A DNA stretch of 12,031 bases. Source: an uncultured Oscillospiraceae bacterium (GTDB lineage: Bacteria; Bacillota; Clostridia; Oscillospirales; Oscillospiraceae). The notes beneath the pieces were generated by a model. The model was not told where the DNA came from. It worked only from the letters and a program-made list of their open reading frames with translations, and did no database searches. A program made the translations under genes and the position numbers. Location: assembly GCA_947631805.1 (NCBI GenBank), contig CANRNA010000035.1, positions 1-12,031 of the forward strand, written 5' to 3'. This document shows, piece after piece, positions 1 to 5,036 of the stretch (position 1 is its first letter; the number at the start of each line of letters is the position of its first letter).

Positions 1-146
1 GAGATGGCGAAGCCCGCCTCTATCACGTCCACCCGCAGCTTCTCCAGGCACCGGGCCACTTCGATCTTCTCCCGCAGATTCATGGAGCAGCCAGGGGACT
101 GCTCGCCGTCCCGGAGGGTCGTGTCAAAGACGATGATGCGATCCAT
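1..146 (-). CDS. leuA: 2-isopropylmalate synthase, N-terminal part (runs off the left edge)
   Basis: The first 48 codons are visible. The protein begins MDRIIVFDTTLRDGEQSPG, the hallmark start of the DRE-TIM metallolyases. The TLRDGEQSPG motif (residues 10-19) carries the catalytic Arg12 and the metal-binding Asp13. The family condenses acetyl-CoA with 2-ketoisovalerate in the first committed step of leucine synthesis, in the cytoplasm. The start is the ATG at 144-146, preceded on the minus strand by a GGGAGGAAG ribosome binding site. Homocitrate or citramalate synthases share this N-terminus and cannot be excluded from 48 residues, but the leader upstream, which has leucine codons and a terminator, fits leuA. 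The rest of the gene lies outside the window. Confidence 0.82.
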   Translation of the reverse strand, partial: MDRIIVFDTTLRDGEQSPGCSMNLREKIEVARCLEKLRVDVIEAGFAI

Positions 147-184
147 ATTCTTCCTCCCTTTGCTGAATTGATTGATTTGGATTA

Positions 185-224
185 CAACAAAAAACCGTGC
201 GGTCCGAAAAGTCAGACCGCACGG
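185..224 (-). terminator. Intrinsic terminator / attenuator in the leuA leader
   Basis: On the minus strand a perfect 10-bp stem, CCGTGCGGTC with GACCGCACGG (195-204 and 215-224), closes a 10-base loop and is followed by six T (189-194). It sits after the leader ORF and 39 bases before the leuA ATG, so it would stop leuA transcription unless it is disrupted. The loop bases (205-214) are the exact complement of 281-290 inside the leader ORF. Confidence 0.85.
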
Positions 225-242
225 CTCAGATCACGATTTGTT

Positions 243-254
243 CCGGTTTCCCGG
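243..254 (-). other. Small GAAA-tetraloop hairpin in the leuA leader RNA
   Basis: The minus strand reads CCGG GAAA CCGG, a 4-bp GC stem with a GNRA-type loop, placed between the leader ORF stop codon and the terminator. It would be enclosed by any pairing between the terminator loop and the leader ORF. This suggests a folded leader RNA rather than a plain spacer. Confidence 0.5.
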
Positions 255-261
255 CTCGCCC

Positions 262-363
262 TCACCCGGCAATTTCAGCATGACTTTTCGCGCTATCGTT
301 GACAGAGCACAGTCGGTCAAGCATAGCGCTGGTCAGCAGGCTGGCGATGGGAAGGGAACGCAT
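262..363 (-). CDS. 33-residue leader ORF upstream of leuA
   Basis: The ATG at 361-363 follows a GAGGAG ribosome binding site by six bases, and the frame runs 33 codons to TGA at 262-264. The peptide begins MRSLPIASLLTSAMLDRL and ends HAEIAG. Five of 33 residues are leucine (4, 9, 10, 15, 18), with a Leu-Leu pair encoded by CTG CTG. It starts about 25 bases after the predicted transcription start and ends 38 bases before the terminator stem, the usual place for an attenuation leader peptide. The leucine content is modest compared with classical leu leaders, and the same DNA forms RNA hairpin arms, so the coding signal could be secondary to RNA structure. I do not recognise the peptide. Confidence 0.6.
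   Translation of the reverse strand: MRSLPIASLLTSAMLDRLCSVNDSAKSHAEIAG
290..329 (-). other. Long hairpin within the leader ORF
   Basis: Arms ATAGCGC (323-329) and GCGCTAT (290-296) enclose a 2x2 internal loop, then a second pair GTCAA/TTGAC (316-320 and 299-303), with a 12-base apical loop. That gives 12 paired positions in the RNA. The last base overlaps the segment 281-290 that complements the terminator loop, so folding here and pairing there are physically linked. Leucine codons 15 and 18 lie inside it. Confidence 0.6.
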
Positions 364-395
364 AAGGGGCTCCTCGCTTAAAATACGTTTTTCTC

Positions 396-424
396 ACTAT
401 ATCATAATCCGGAATGTCTGTCAA
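396..424 (-). promoter_or_regulatory. Sigma-A promoter of the leuA leader transcript
   Basis: On the minus strand TTGACA (419-424) is separated by exactly 17 bases from TATAGT (396-401). The -35 box is perfect and the -10 box matches four of six. Transcription should start near 388-390, about 25 bases before the leader ORF ATG. Confidence 0.85.
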
Positions 425-631
425 ACGATTTTACGCGATTCTACACCTCTGTTCTATTGAGTGGATGAAGAAAACTGGCCACAGTCGTGTGTGATCTATA
501 CCAGACAGGATAATACTATGACAAGTTCAGTAATAGATCCCGCTGTGGAACCTCCGTTCGACACGAAGAGTTGGTCCTTCATTGACAGCAGCGGAGGGGT
601 TCATCCTGGGCCCGGCGGCCAATGTTTTGAC
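425..631. other. Intergenic stretch without a recognised gene
   Basis: This lies between the divergent promoters of leuA and the fic-like gene. Short plus-strand frames exist (for example from an ATG at 519 to the stop at 657-659), but they run through the downstream promoter, lack a convincing ribosome binding site and resemble nothing I know. I see no hairpin followed by T and no repeat here. Confidence 0.5.
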
Positions 632-659
632 TTGAAATTGGGGAACATTGTGGCATAAT
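632..659 (+). promoter_or_regulatory. Promoter of the fic-like gene
   Basis: TTGAAA (632-637), a 16-base spacer and CATAAT (654-659) fit a sigma-A promoter, with an expected start near 666. The ATG at 693 has the ribosome binding site AAGGGAGAG at 680-688. The -10 box lies between the two arms of a 9-bp inverted repeat. Confidence 0.65.
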
Positions 660-681
660 AAAAGAGAAATAAGTTCCCCAA
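638..681. repeat. 9-bp inverted repeat around the fic -10 box
   Basis: TTGGGGAAC (638-646) and GTTCCCCAA (673-681) are perfect inverted copies separated by 26 bases containing the -10 box and the likely start site. The left arm is upstream of the transcription start, so an RNA hairpin is unlikely; a two-site protein operator fits better. No binding protein can be named. Confidence 0.6.
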
Positions 682-692
682 GGGAGAGCGGC

Positions 693-1654
693 ATGAATAA
701 CAATTATCCTCAGATACAGGAGCTGCTGCACCAAAAAGCGGACCTGCAGGTCAGGTTCGATCTGCTTCCTTATGACGGCAGCCCCGAGATCAAAGATCGG
801 GATGGGAAGAGAAGTATCTGTACATCCGCAAGCGCGTTGGAAGTCGGCTGACCTCGACTTATGTGGGGAACTATTCCGACGAGCTGTATCAGCTCCTCCT
901 CAGAAACGCCCGCGAGGCGAGAGAGCTGAAAAAGCATATCCGCAGGCTGGACAAGGAGCTTGCCGAGCTGGGATATTCGGACGCGGAGCTCTCGGCCAGG
1001 GTCATGCTAAATCTTGACTATGCCCGGGCCAATATGAAGTCGAACATATATGACCAGGCTGTGCTGGAGGGTGTGGCCACTACGTTCCCCCAGACGGAGG
1101 ACATTATTGAGAATGGGAAAGTCAGCGGCATGGTGGCCTCCGATGTGCAGAAGATATTGAACCTGAAGCACGCGTGGGAGTTTATCCTGGATAGGGATGT
1201 GATCAGTTATCCGACGGATTATTCCATCCTTTGCCACATCGCAAAGCTGGTAAACGAGGGCTTTTATCAGGACGGAGGGCGTATCCGCGGCGTCCCGGTC
1301 GCCATCGGCGGAACGAGCTATATCCCGCCGCTGCCGATAGAGAGCGTGGTGAAGGAGCATATCGGGGATATCCTGAAAAACGCGCTGCCGCCGGAGGAAA
1401 AGGCGATCGCGCTGTGCCTGTACTGCATAAAGACGCAAATTTTCAACGACGGCAACAAACGGGCGGCGGTGATATTTGCGAACCACTATATGATATCTCA
1501 GGGTGCGGGGATGATCATTATCCCGGAAAAGGAGGTGCCGGAGTTCAAAAAGCTCCTGGTGGCGTCTTATGAGGGCACCGGCGTCGATGAGATCATGGGG
1601 TTTATGAAAGAAAATGCGTCAAGACGTTCTGACGCGGCAGATTTAAAGATGTAA
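693..1654 (+). pseudogene. Fic/Doc-family protein gene, frameshifted and with a non-canonical active site
   Basis: Fic proteins usually transfer AMP from ATP to target proteins, through a motif HxFx(D/E)GNxR. Here the product starts at ATG 693 (good ribosome binding site) and reads MNNNYPQIQELLHQ up to about codon 39. Reading then has to jump to the -1 frame near 806-812 to continue as EEKYLYIRKRVGSRLTSTYV and the rest. One missing base, probably a G in GGGAAGAGAAG, explains this; restored length is about 320 residues. Without the shift, frame one stops at 851, and the second piece could only begin at GTG 863 (263 residues). The N-terminal third is charged and helical, then comes the Fic core with QIFNDGNKRAAVIFAN at 1437-1484. 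Gln stands where the catalytic His belongs, while the GN(K)R phosphate-binding part is kept. It is convergent with the xre gene, 8 bases apart. Confidence 0.75.
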
Positions 1655-1662
1655 TTTCCTTC

Positions 1663-2562
1663 TCATTTCATATCCCTCTTTTCTATCAGCAATTTACAAA
1701 CCGTCACCAGCAATGCACAAAATAACAGAATGATTGGGAAAACAGGACTCCACGCATTTGTGATAACTCCAATCAGTACTGCAATGCCTGTTATGGGTAA
1801 AGCCACATAAATCCATGCAAATTTACCCCTTGTATTTTTCTTTTTAATGTATTCGGCATTTTGTGTGATAATATTCTCTGCGTGGATAGATGTACCCGCT
1901 ATAATCAAAAGCATAACAGCGGCAGCGTCCATAAACCAGTTTAAGGCATTGCAGATTTCTCTACCAATTATGCTTTCAGCCATAAACAAAAATTCCGAAC
2001 CAAAAAAGAATAAAAGAACGCCTAAAATTATCATACTAACATATCTTTTTCTGTTTCGATTGCTTTCTTCACGAAAAGCCTTTATTAACGTGTCATCAAA
2101 GATCAACGCTTTAGTATGGATTTCTTGATAATACTTTGGTTGAAATAAGGTCCAAATCAAAATAGCAATACCGATTGCTATGCTTCCCCAATATAGAGGT
2201 AGTAACATCTGTCTGTAATCAGAAAAGCAACCAAAAACATCAGAAACGACAATTAGACCTACGCCGCAAGCAATTTTCTTTGCTCGTTCCCTTTTATAAG
2301 AAAGAAAACCATCGATCATTTCACGGCTCATATAATAGCCGTCTGTCTGCGTATTCTCATCGGGGCTTTTCTCTTTAAGCAGATAGTCTAATGTGACGCC
2401 AAACATATTACTTATTTGCAATAACTTATCTGTTTCCGGCGTTCCCCGATCACTTTCCCATTTGCTTACAGCTTGCCGGGATACATTAAGCAGTCCTGCA
2501 AATTCTTCTTGTGAATAACCTTTTTCCTTACGGAGAACTTTTAATTTTTCTCCAAACGTCAT
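1663..2562 (-). CDS. XRE-family HTH regulator with a C-terminal membrane domain
   Basis: The 299-residue protein has a Cro/C1-type helix-turn-helix at residues 5-60, including SQEEFAGLLNVSRQAVSKWE (17-36), followed by a charged linker. About five hydrophobic segments follow (roughly 122-140, 184-203, 212-233, 248-267, 272-290), with a weaker one near 96-110. The layout suggests a DNA-binding regulator tethered to the membrane; its signal and targets are unknown. The start is ATG 2560-2562, which has AGCGAGGA upstream; an in-frame start further upstream lacks a ribosome binding site. The gene is clearly richer in A and T than the genes on both sides, with AAA, ATT and TTT codons common, suggesting horizontal origin. 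A pair of 11-base direct repeats lies at its likely promoter. Confidence 0.8.
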   Translation of the reverse strand: MTFGEKLKVLRKEKGYSQEEFAGLLNVSRQAVSKWESDRGTPETDKLLQISNMFGVTLDYLLKEKSPDENTQTDGYYMSREMIDGFLSYKRERAKKIACGVGLIVVSDVFGCFSDYRQMLLPLYWGSIAIGIAILIWTLFQPKYYQEIHTKALIFDDTLIKAFREESNRNRKRYVSMIILGVLLFFFGSEFLFMAESIIGREICNALNWFMDAAAVMLLIIAGTSIHAENIITQNAEYIKKKNTRGKFAWIYVALPITGIAVLIGVITNAWSPVFPIILLFCALLVTVCKLLIEKRDMK

Positions 2563-2595
2563 ATTATAAATCCTCGCTTTCTTTTCTCTTTTTGG

Positions 2596-2649
2596 ATTAT
2601 AGGGAAAAACCCGTGTAAATACCACCAATTCTGCGTATCATTTTGTCAA
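2596..2649 (-). promoter_or_regulatory. Promoter region of the xre gene
   Basis: On the minus strand there is a perfect TTGACA (2644-2649) and, further on, a perfect TATAAT (2596-2601) about 34 bases before the ATG. They are too far apart to form one promoter. TATAAT has only weak -35 partners, and TTGACA has only weak -10 boxes such as TATTTA at a 22-base spacing. Which pair is used cannot be decided by eye. Confidence 0.4.
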
Positions 2650-2663
2650 TTTTGCGTATCATT
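2632..2663. repeat. 11-bp direct repeat flanking the xre -35 box
   Basis: TGCGTATCATT occurs at 2632-2642 and again at 2653-2663, exactly 21 bp apart (two helical turns), with the minus-strand TTGACA between the copies. This is a typical layout for tandem binding of a helix-turn-helix regulator, so autoregulation by the adjacent XRE protein is the simplest guess. The right copy overlaps the stop codon of the HTH pseudogene. Confidence 0.55.
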
Positions 2664-2833
2664 CTGGATTTTGTGGCCTTTTTTGCCCATCAGCGGACTT
2701 TTCCGCGTTTTTTGGTATCAGAACATACGACTAAATTTAGCAGCGCCAGTTATGTGCTTTTCCTCGCATAACTTCTGTACCCGCCTTTCGGAAATGCCCC
2801 ACTTTTTCACTGTTTCGGGGCAGAAATATATTC
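2659..2833 (-). pseudogene. Remnant of a small excisionase-like HTH protein
   Basis: Three minus-strand frames join into one protein-like string. EYISA (2819-2833) continues, after a one-base shift, as ETVKKWGISERRVQKLCEEK (2757-2816) and then HITGAAKFSRM. After a second shift near 2720 it continues as LIPKNAEKSADGQKRPQNPE and a stop at 2659-2661. The pattern KWGISERRVQxLCxExxIxGAxxFxRxxLIPKxAxKPxDGR is one I know from short MerR/excisionase-like helix-turn-helix proteins common in Clostridia. A GGGAGG ribosome binding site remains at 2849-2854, but no start codon is in frame. With two shifts in under 180 bases it cannot be functional. Confidence 0.65.
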
Positions 2834-3152
2834 AGGTATTTGGTTTATCCTCCCGACAATTATTTCTCTCTTGTTATTATATACGGCTGGTCGAATAGAA
2901 TCAATAGCTGCTCCGTAGATTCGCCGCAGATGCACCGTTGCAGTCTTTGCAGATTGCAGCGTTTTTCCTTATAATTAGGATGATCGAACAGCAGCCGGTA
3001 TATTGGAGCGCCCGGAGTATCGGAGGCATACGGCGAACTCCAAGACCTACCGGCAGTCCTATGTCTCTACTGGAAAACCTGCAAAACGGAGAAACGCATA
3101 GCCCGCAAGCTACGCCGTTTCCCGAAAATAATCCTATGCTGTTTTATGAGTG
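2834..3152. other. Unassigned stretch, probably decayed accessory DNA
   Basis: I recognise no gene here. A minus-strand frame is open from about 3066 to a stop at 2860-2862 and contains LLFDHPNYKEKRCNLQRLQR, but it has no start codon or known domain. A plus-strand frame ending near 3099 has codon-like composition (for example LERPEYRRHTANSKTYRQSY) but likewise no start. Base composition changes from AT-rich on the left to mixed on the right. An imperfect hairpin pairs AAACGG (3084-3089) with CCGTTT (3115-3120). The mixture looks like pieces of lost genes. Confidence 0.45.
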
Positions 3153-3179
3153 CTGCCCGACCGATGGGCAGATTTTTTT
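3153..3179 (+). terminator. Plus-strand intrinsic terminator
   Basis: CTGCCC and GGGCAG (3153-3158, 3166-3171) form a 6-bp stem with a 7-base loop, followed by A and seven T (3173-3179). No plus-strand gene is recognised before it, so it may be left over from a lost gene. It insulates the padR promoter that begins 12 bases later. Confidence 0.65.
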
Positions 3180-3190
3180 GCAAATATACC

Positions 3191-3219
3191 TTGACAGATG
3201 AAGTATATCGTGATATTAT
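3191..3219 (+). promoter_or_regulatory. Sigma-A promoter of the padR operon
   Basis: TTGACA (3191-3196), a 17-base spacer and TATTAT (3214-3219) are near consensus. Transcription should start around 3226, giving a leader of about 57 bases. Confidence 0.88.
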
Positions 3220-3250
3220 GCTGACAGAAGATACCTCGTGTGACGAGGTA
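3205..3250. promoter_or_regulatory. Two palindromes, candidate PadR operator sites
   Basis: ATATC-GT-GATAT (3205-3216) covers the spacer and the -10 box, and TACCTCGT-GTG-ACGAGGTA (3232-3250, perfect 8-bp arms) lies just after the expected start site. Binding there would block RNA polymerase. PadR proteins are dimers that bind inverted repeats and often repress their own operon, so these are the obvious candidates. The second palindrome could also fold as a hairpin in the mRNA. Confidence 0.6.
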
Positions 3251-3282
3251 GAAAAAGGAACAGACAGAAGGGAGGGGCGGAT

Positions 3283-3618
3283 ATGTCCATTTCCGCAGAC
3301 ATACTGCGGGGGCACACGGACGCCATCATACTGGCCCAGCTCATGGAGCGCGACAGCTACGGCTATGAGATCAACAAAAACGTCTCCCAGCGCACCGGCG
3401 GGGCCTATGGTTTCAAGGAGGCCACCCTATACACCGCTTTCAAGCGGCTGGAGCAGAACGGCTTCATCACCTCCTATTGGGGTGAGGACGGACCGGGGGC
3501 CCGGCGGCGGTATTACGCCATCACCGAGGCGGGCATGCGCCAGCTGGCGGCGGACAGACAGGAGTGGAACGAGACCCGGGCGGTGTTGGACGCCCTGATA
3601 TCATTCAAGGAGGGATGA
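3283..3618 (+). CDS. PadR-family transcriptional repressor
   Basis: The 111-residue protein is a compact PadR member of the short (subfamily 2) kind. An N-terminal winged helix-turn-helix has the typical DSYGYEI turn (24-30) and FKEATLYTAFKRLEQNGFIT (44-63). The wing GPGARRRYYAIT (70-81) follows, then a C-terminal helix for dimerisation (about 82-108). Such proteins repress their own operon and neighbouring membrane or stress genes. The start ATG 3283 has AAGGGAGGGG upstream. The stop is three bases before the next gene, with which it is surely co-transcribed. PadR followed by a HAAS/DUF1700 and DUF4097 protein is a recurring Firmicute arrangement; the inducing signal is unknown. Confidence 0.92.
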   Translation: MSISADILRGHTDAIILAQLMERDSYGYEINKNVSQRTGGAYGFKEATLYTAFKRLEQNGFITSYWGEDGPGARRRYYAITEAGMRQLAADRQEWNETRAVLDALISFKEG

Positions 3619-3621
3619 GCG

Positions 3622-4962
3622 ATGGAGGATATCAAGAGAAGATTTTCCAACGGGATCGCGGCAAAGCTGGCGGGCGCGGCGGAGAGCGACGACAAGACCG
3701 ACATGGTGGAGGAGCTGGCGGACAATCTATACCGCCGGTATGAGGATATGCTGGCCGCCGGAACGGCGCCGGAGGAGGCGTTCGACCGGGCCATGGGGGA
3801 GCTGGGCGACGTGGACGAGCTGACGGCCTATCTCAACAGCCTGGAGCCGGATGAGGGGCGCCGGACGGGAGAGACCGGCGCCGACGCGGACGGGCTTTTC
3901 CGGACCCTGGAGGACATGGGCAGGACCATCGGCCAGATGGCGAAGGAGATGGGCCAGATGGCGGGGAACTTCTTTAACAGCAGCGACTTCCGGGACGCGG
4001 TGAACGAGGGAAAGCGGGCCGCCAGGGAGGCGAAGGAGTTTATCAAGGGCATGGCGGGCACCGAGTGGAACGGCGCTTCGGTGCATATCAATATAGACGA
4101 CGACGGCACGGTCAGCGGGAAGGCAAAGGACTTCGGCTGGTCAGGTACCGGCGACGACGAGGAGCGGGGCATCCCCTCCCAGGGCGTGCTGCGCCTGGAT
4201 GTTGAGACCACGGGGGATGTGGACATATATCTGGACGGCGATGGGAACGCGCCTATCCAGGTGGAGGGGAATATGTCCCGGATGGACGTGTTCGTCACCG
4301 AGGAGGGGGTGCTGACGGTCCGGCCCCAGCTCACGGCCAGCAATCAGTTCTTCTCCTTCCGGGGGGCGTCCAGCCAGGACGTGTCCCTGACCATCCCGGC
4401 CCGGCGCTGGGAGAGCATCCGGGTGGTCACCGCCAACGGGGACGTGGACATAGGCGGCGAGCTGGAGGTGGGGCTGCTCTCTGTCAGGACCGCCAGCGGC
4501 GATGTGGACTGCCGGGTGAACAGCTGCGAGCAGGCGGAATTCAAGACGGCCAGCGGCGATGTGAGCCTGGAGGGGAACGCCGCCCAGGCGCAGGCGGAGA
4601 CGGCCAGCGGCGACGTGTCCTTCGACGGGCCTATGGGCCAGGTGACGGTCTCCACCGCCAGCGGCGACACAGAGCTGACCGGCTCCGTGTGGAAGGCGCG
4701 GGTGAAGAGCATGAGCGGCGACGTGCGTGTGGAGAGCATGACCCTCCCGGCGGAGATGGACCTGTCGTCCAAGAGCGGCGACGTGGAGGTCCGCGTCCCG
4801 GACAACGGCCCGTTCAAGGTGAACGCCTCCAGCGTCAGCGGCACGGTGGACCTGCGGCCCTTCGCCCAGTGGTCCTGGTCCGGCGCCGCCGACCCCAACG
4901 CCCCTACCCCGCAGTACTCTCTTTCCAGTATCAGCGGCGACGTGTCGCTGGACAAATACTGA
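3622..4962 (+). CDS. HAAS (DUF1700) + DUF4097 beta-solenoid protein
   Basis: The 446-residue protein starts with a HAAS-type helical domain (about 1-75), with the typical AxxxMGELGDVDELTAYLNS end. A helical linker (95-145) follows, and then from about 190 a DUF4097 repeat domain. Nine turns carry SGDV or a close variant at 272, 292, 311, 329, 347, 365, 385, 406 and 438. Spacing is mostly 18-21 residues, as expected for stacked coils of a beta solenoid. The usual transmembrane segment between such domains is not apparent and there is no signal peptide, so a cytoplasmic location is likely. The family's function is not established; its genes often sit beside PadR repressors. ATG 3622 has AAGGAGGG upstream, overlapping the end of padR. 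A strong bidirectional terminator follows. Confidence 0.88.
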   Translation: MEDIKRRFSNGIAAKLAGAAESDDKTDMVEELADNLYRRYEDMLAAGTAPEEAFDRAMGELGDVDELTAYLNSLEPDEGRRTGETGADADGLFRTLEDMGRTIGQMAKEMGQMAGNFFNSSDFRDAVNEGKRAAREAKEFIKGMAGTEWNGASVHINIDDDGTVSGKAKDFGWSGTGDDEERGIPSQGVLRLDVETTGDVDIYLDGDGNAPIQVEGNMSRMDVFVTEEGVLTVRPQLTASNQFFSFRGASSQDVSLTIPARRWESIRVVTANGDVDIGGELEVGLLSVRTASGDVDCRVNSCEQAEFKTASGDVSLEGNAAQAQAETASGDVSFDGPMGQVTVSTASGDTELTGSVWKARVKSMSGDVRVESMTLPAEMDLSSKSGDVEVRVPDNGPFKVNASSVSGTVDLRPFAQWSWSGAADPNAPTPQYSLSSISGDVSLDKY

Positions 4963-4980
4963 CCTCCTGCGTAAGAAAAG

Positions 4981-5023
4981 GGACCGGTGCAGATGAACGT
5001 CTGCACCGGTCCTGACTATTTTT
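4981..5023. terminator. Bidirectional terminator between convergent genes
   Basis: A perfect 13-bp stem, GGACCGGTGCAGA with TCTGCACCGGTCC (4981-4993, 5000-5012), has a 6-base loop. On the plus strand it is followed by TGACTATTTTT; on the minus strand it is followed by a T-rich CTTTTCTT. It lies between the DUF4097 gene (plus) and the lipoprotein gene (minus), so it probably serves both. Confidence 0.88.
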
Positions 5024-5036
5024 ACCCAGAGAGGGA

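Noticed and set aside
185..390. T-box riboswitch before leuA
   Set aside because: A terminator is present, but the conserved T-box core (GGTGGNACCGCG-like) and the specifier-loop features are not seen on the minus strand.
461..659. Short plus-strand ORF between leuA and the fic-like gene
   Set aside because: It runs through the fic promoter, has no convincing ribosome binding site and resembles nothing known.
798..820. Programmed ribosomal frameshift in the fic-like gene
   Set aside because: The frame 0 codons GGG AAG AGA AGT do not form an X XXY YYZ slippery heptamer, so a one-base deletion or error is simpler.
3084..3120. Imperfect hairpin AAACGG/CCGTTT as a terminator or attachment site
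   Set aside because: The stem is interrupted by bulges, no T-run follows, and no second copy that would mark an attachment site was seen.
2938..3315. Overlapping short frames on both strands before padR
   Set aside because: They overlap the terminator, promoter and palindromes of the padR operon and show no domain or ribosome binding site.
4440..4730. Tandem DNA repeat or CRISPR-like array with GCCAGCGGCGA
   Set aside because: The repeats are in frame and encode the SGDV turns of the DUF4097 solenoid; the intervals are coding and not spacer-like.
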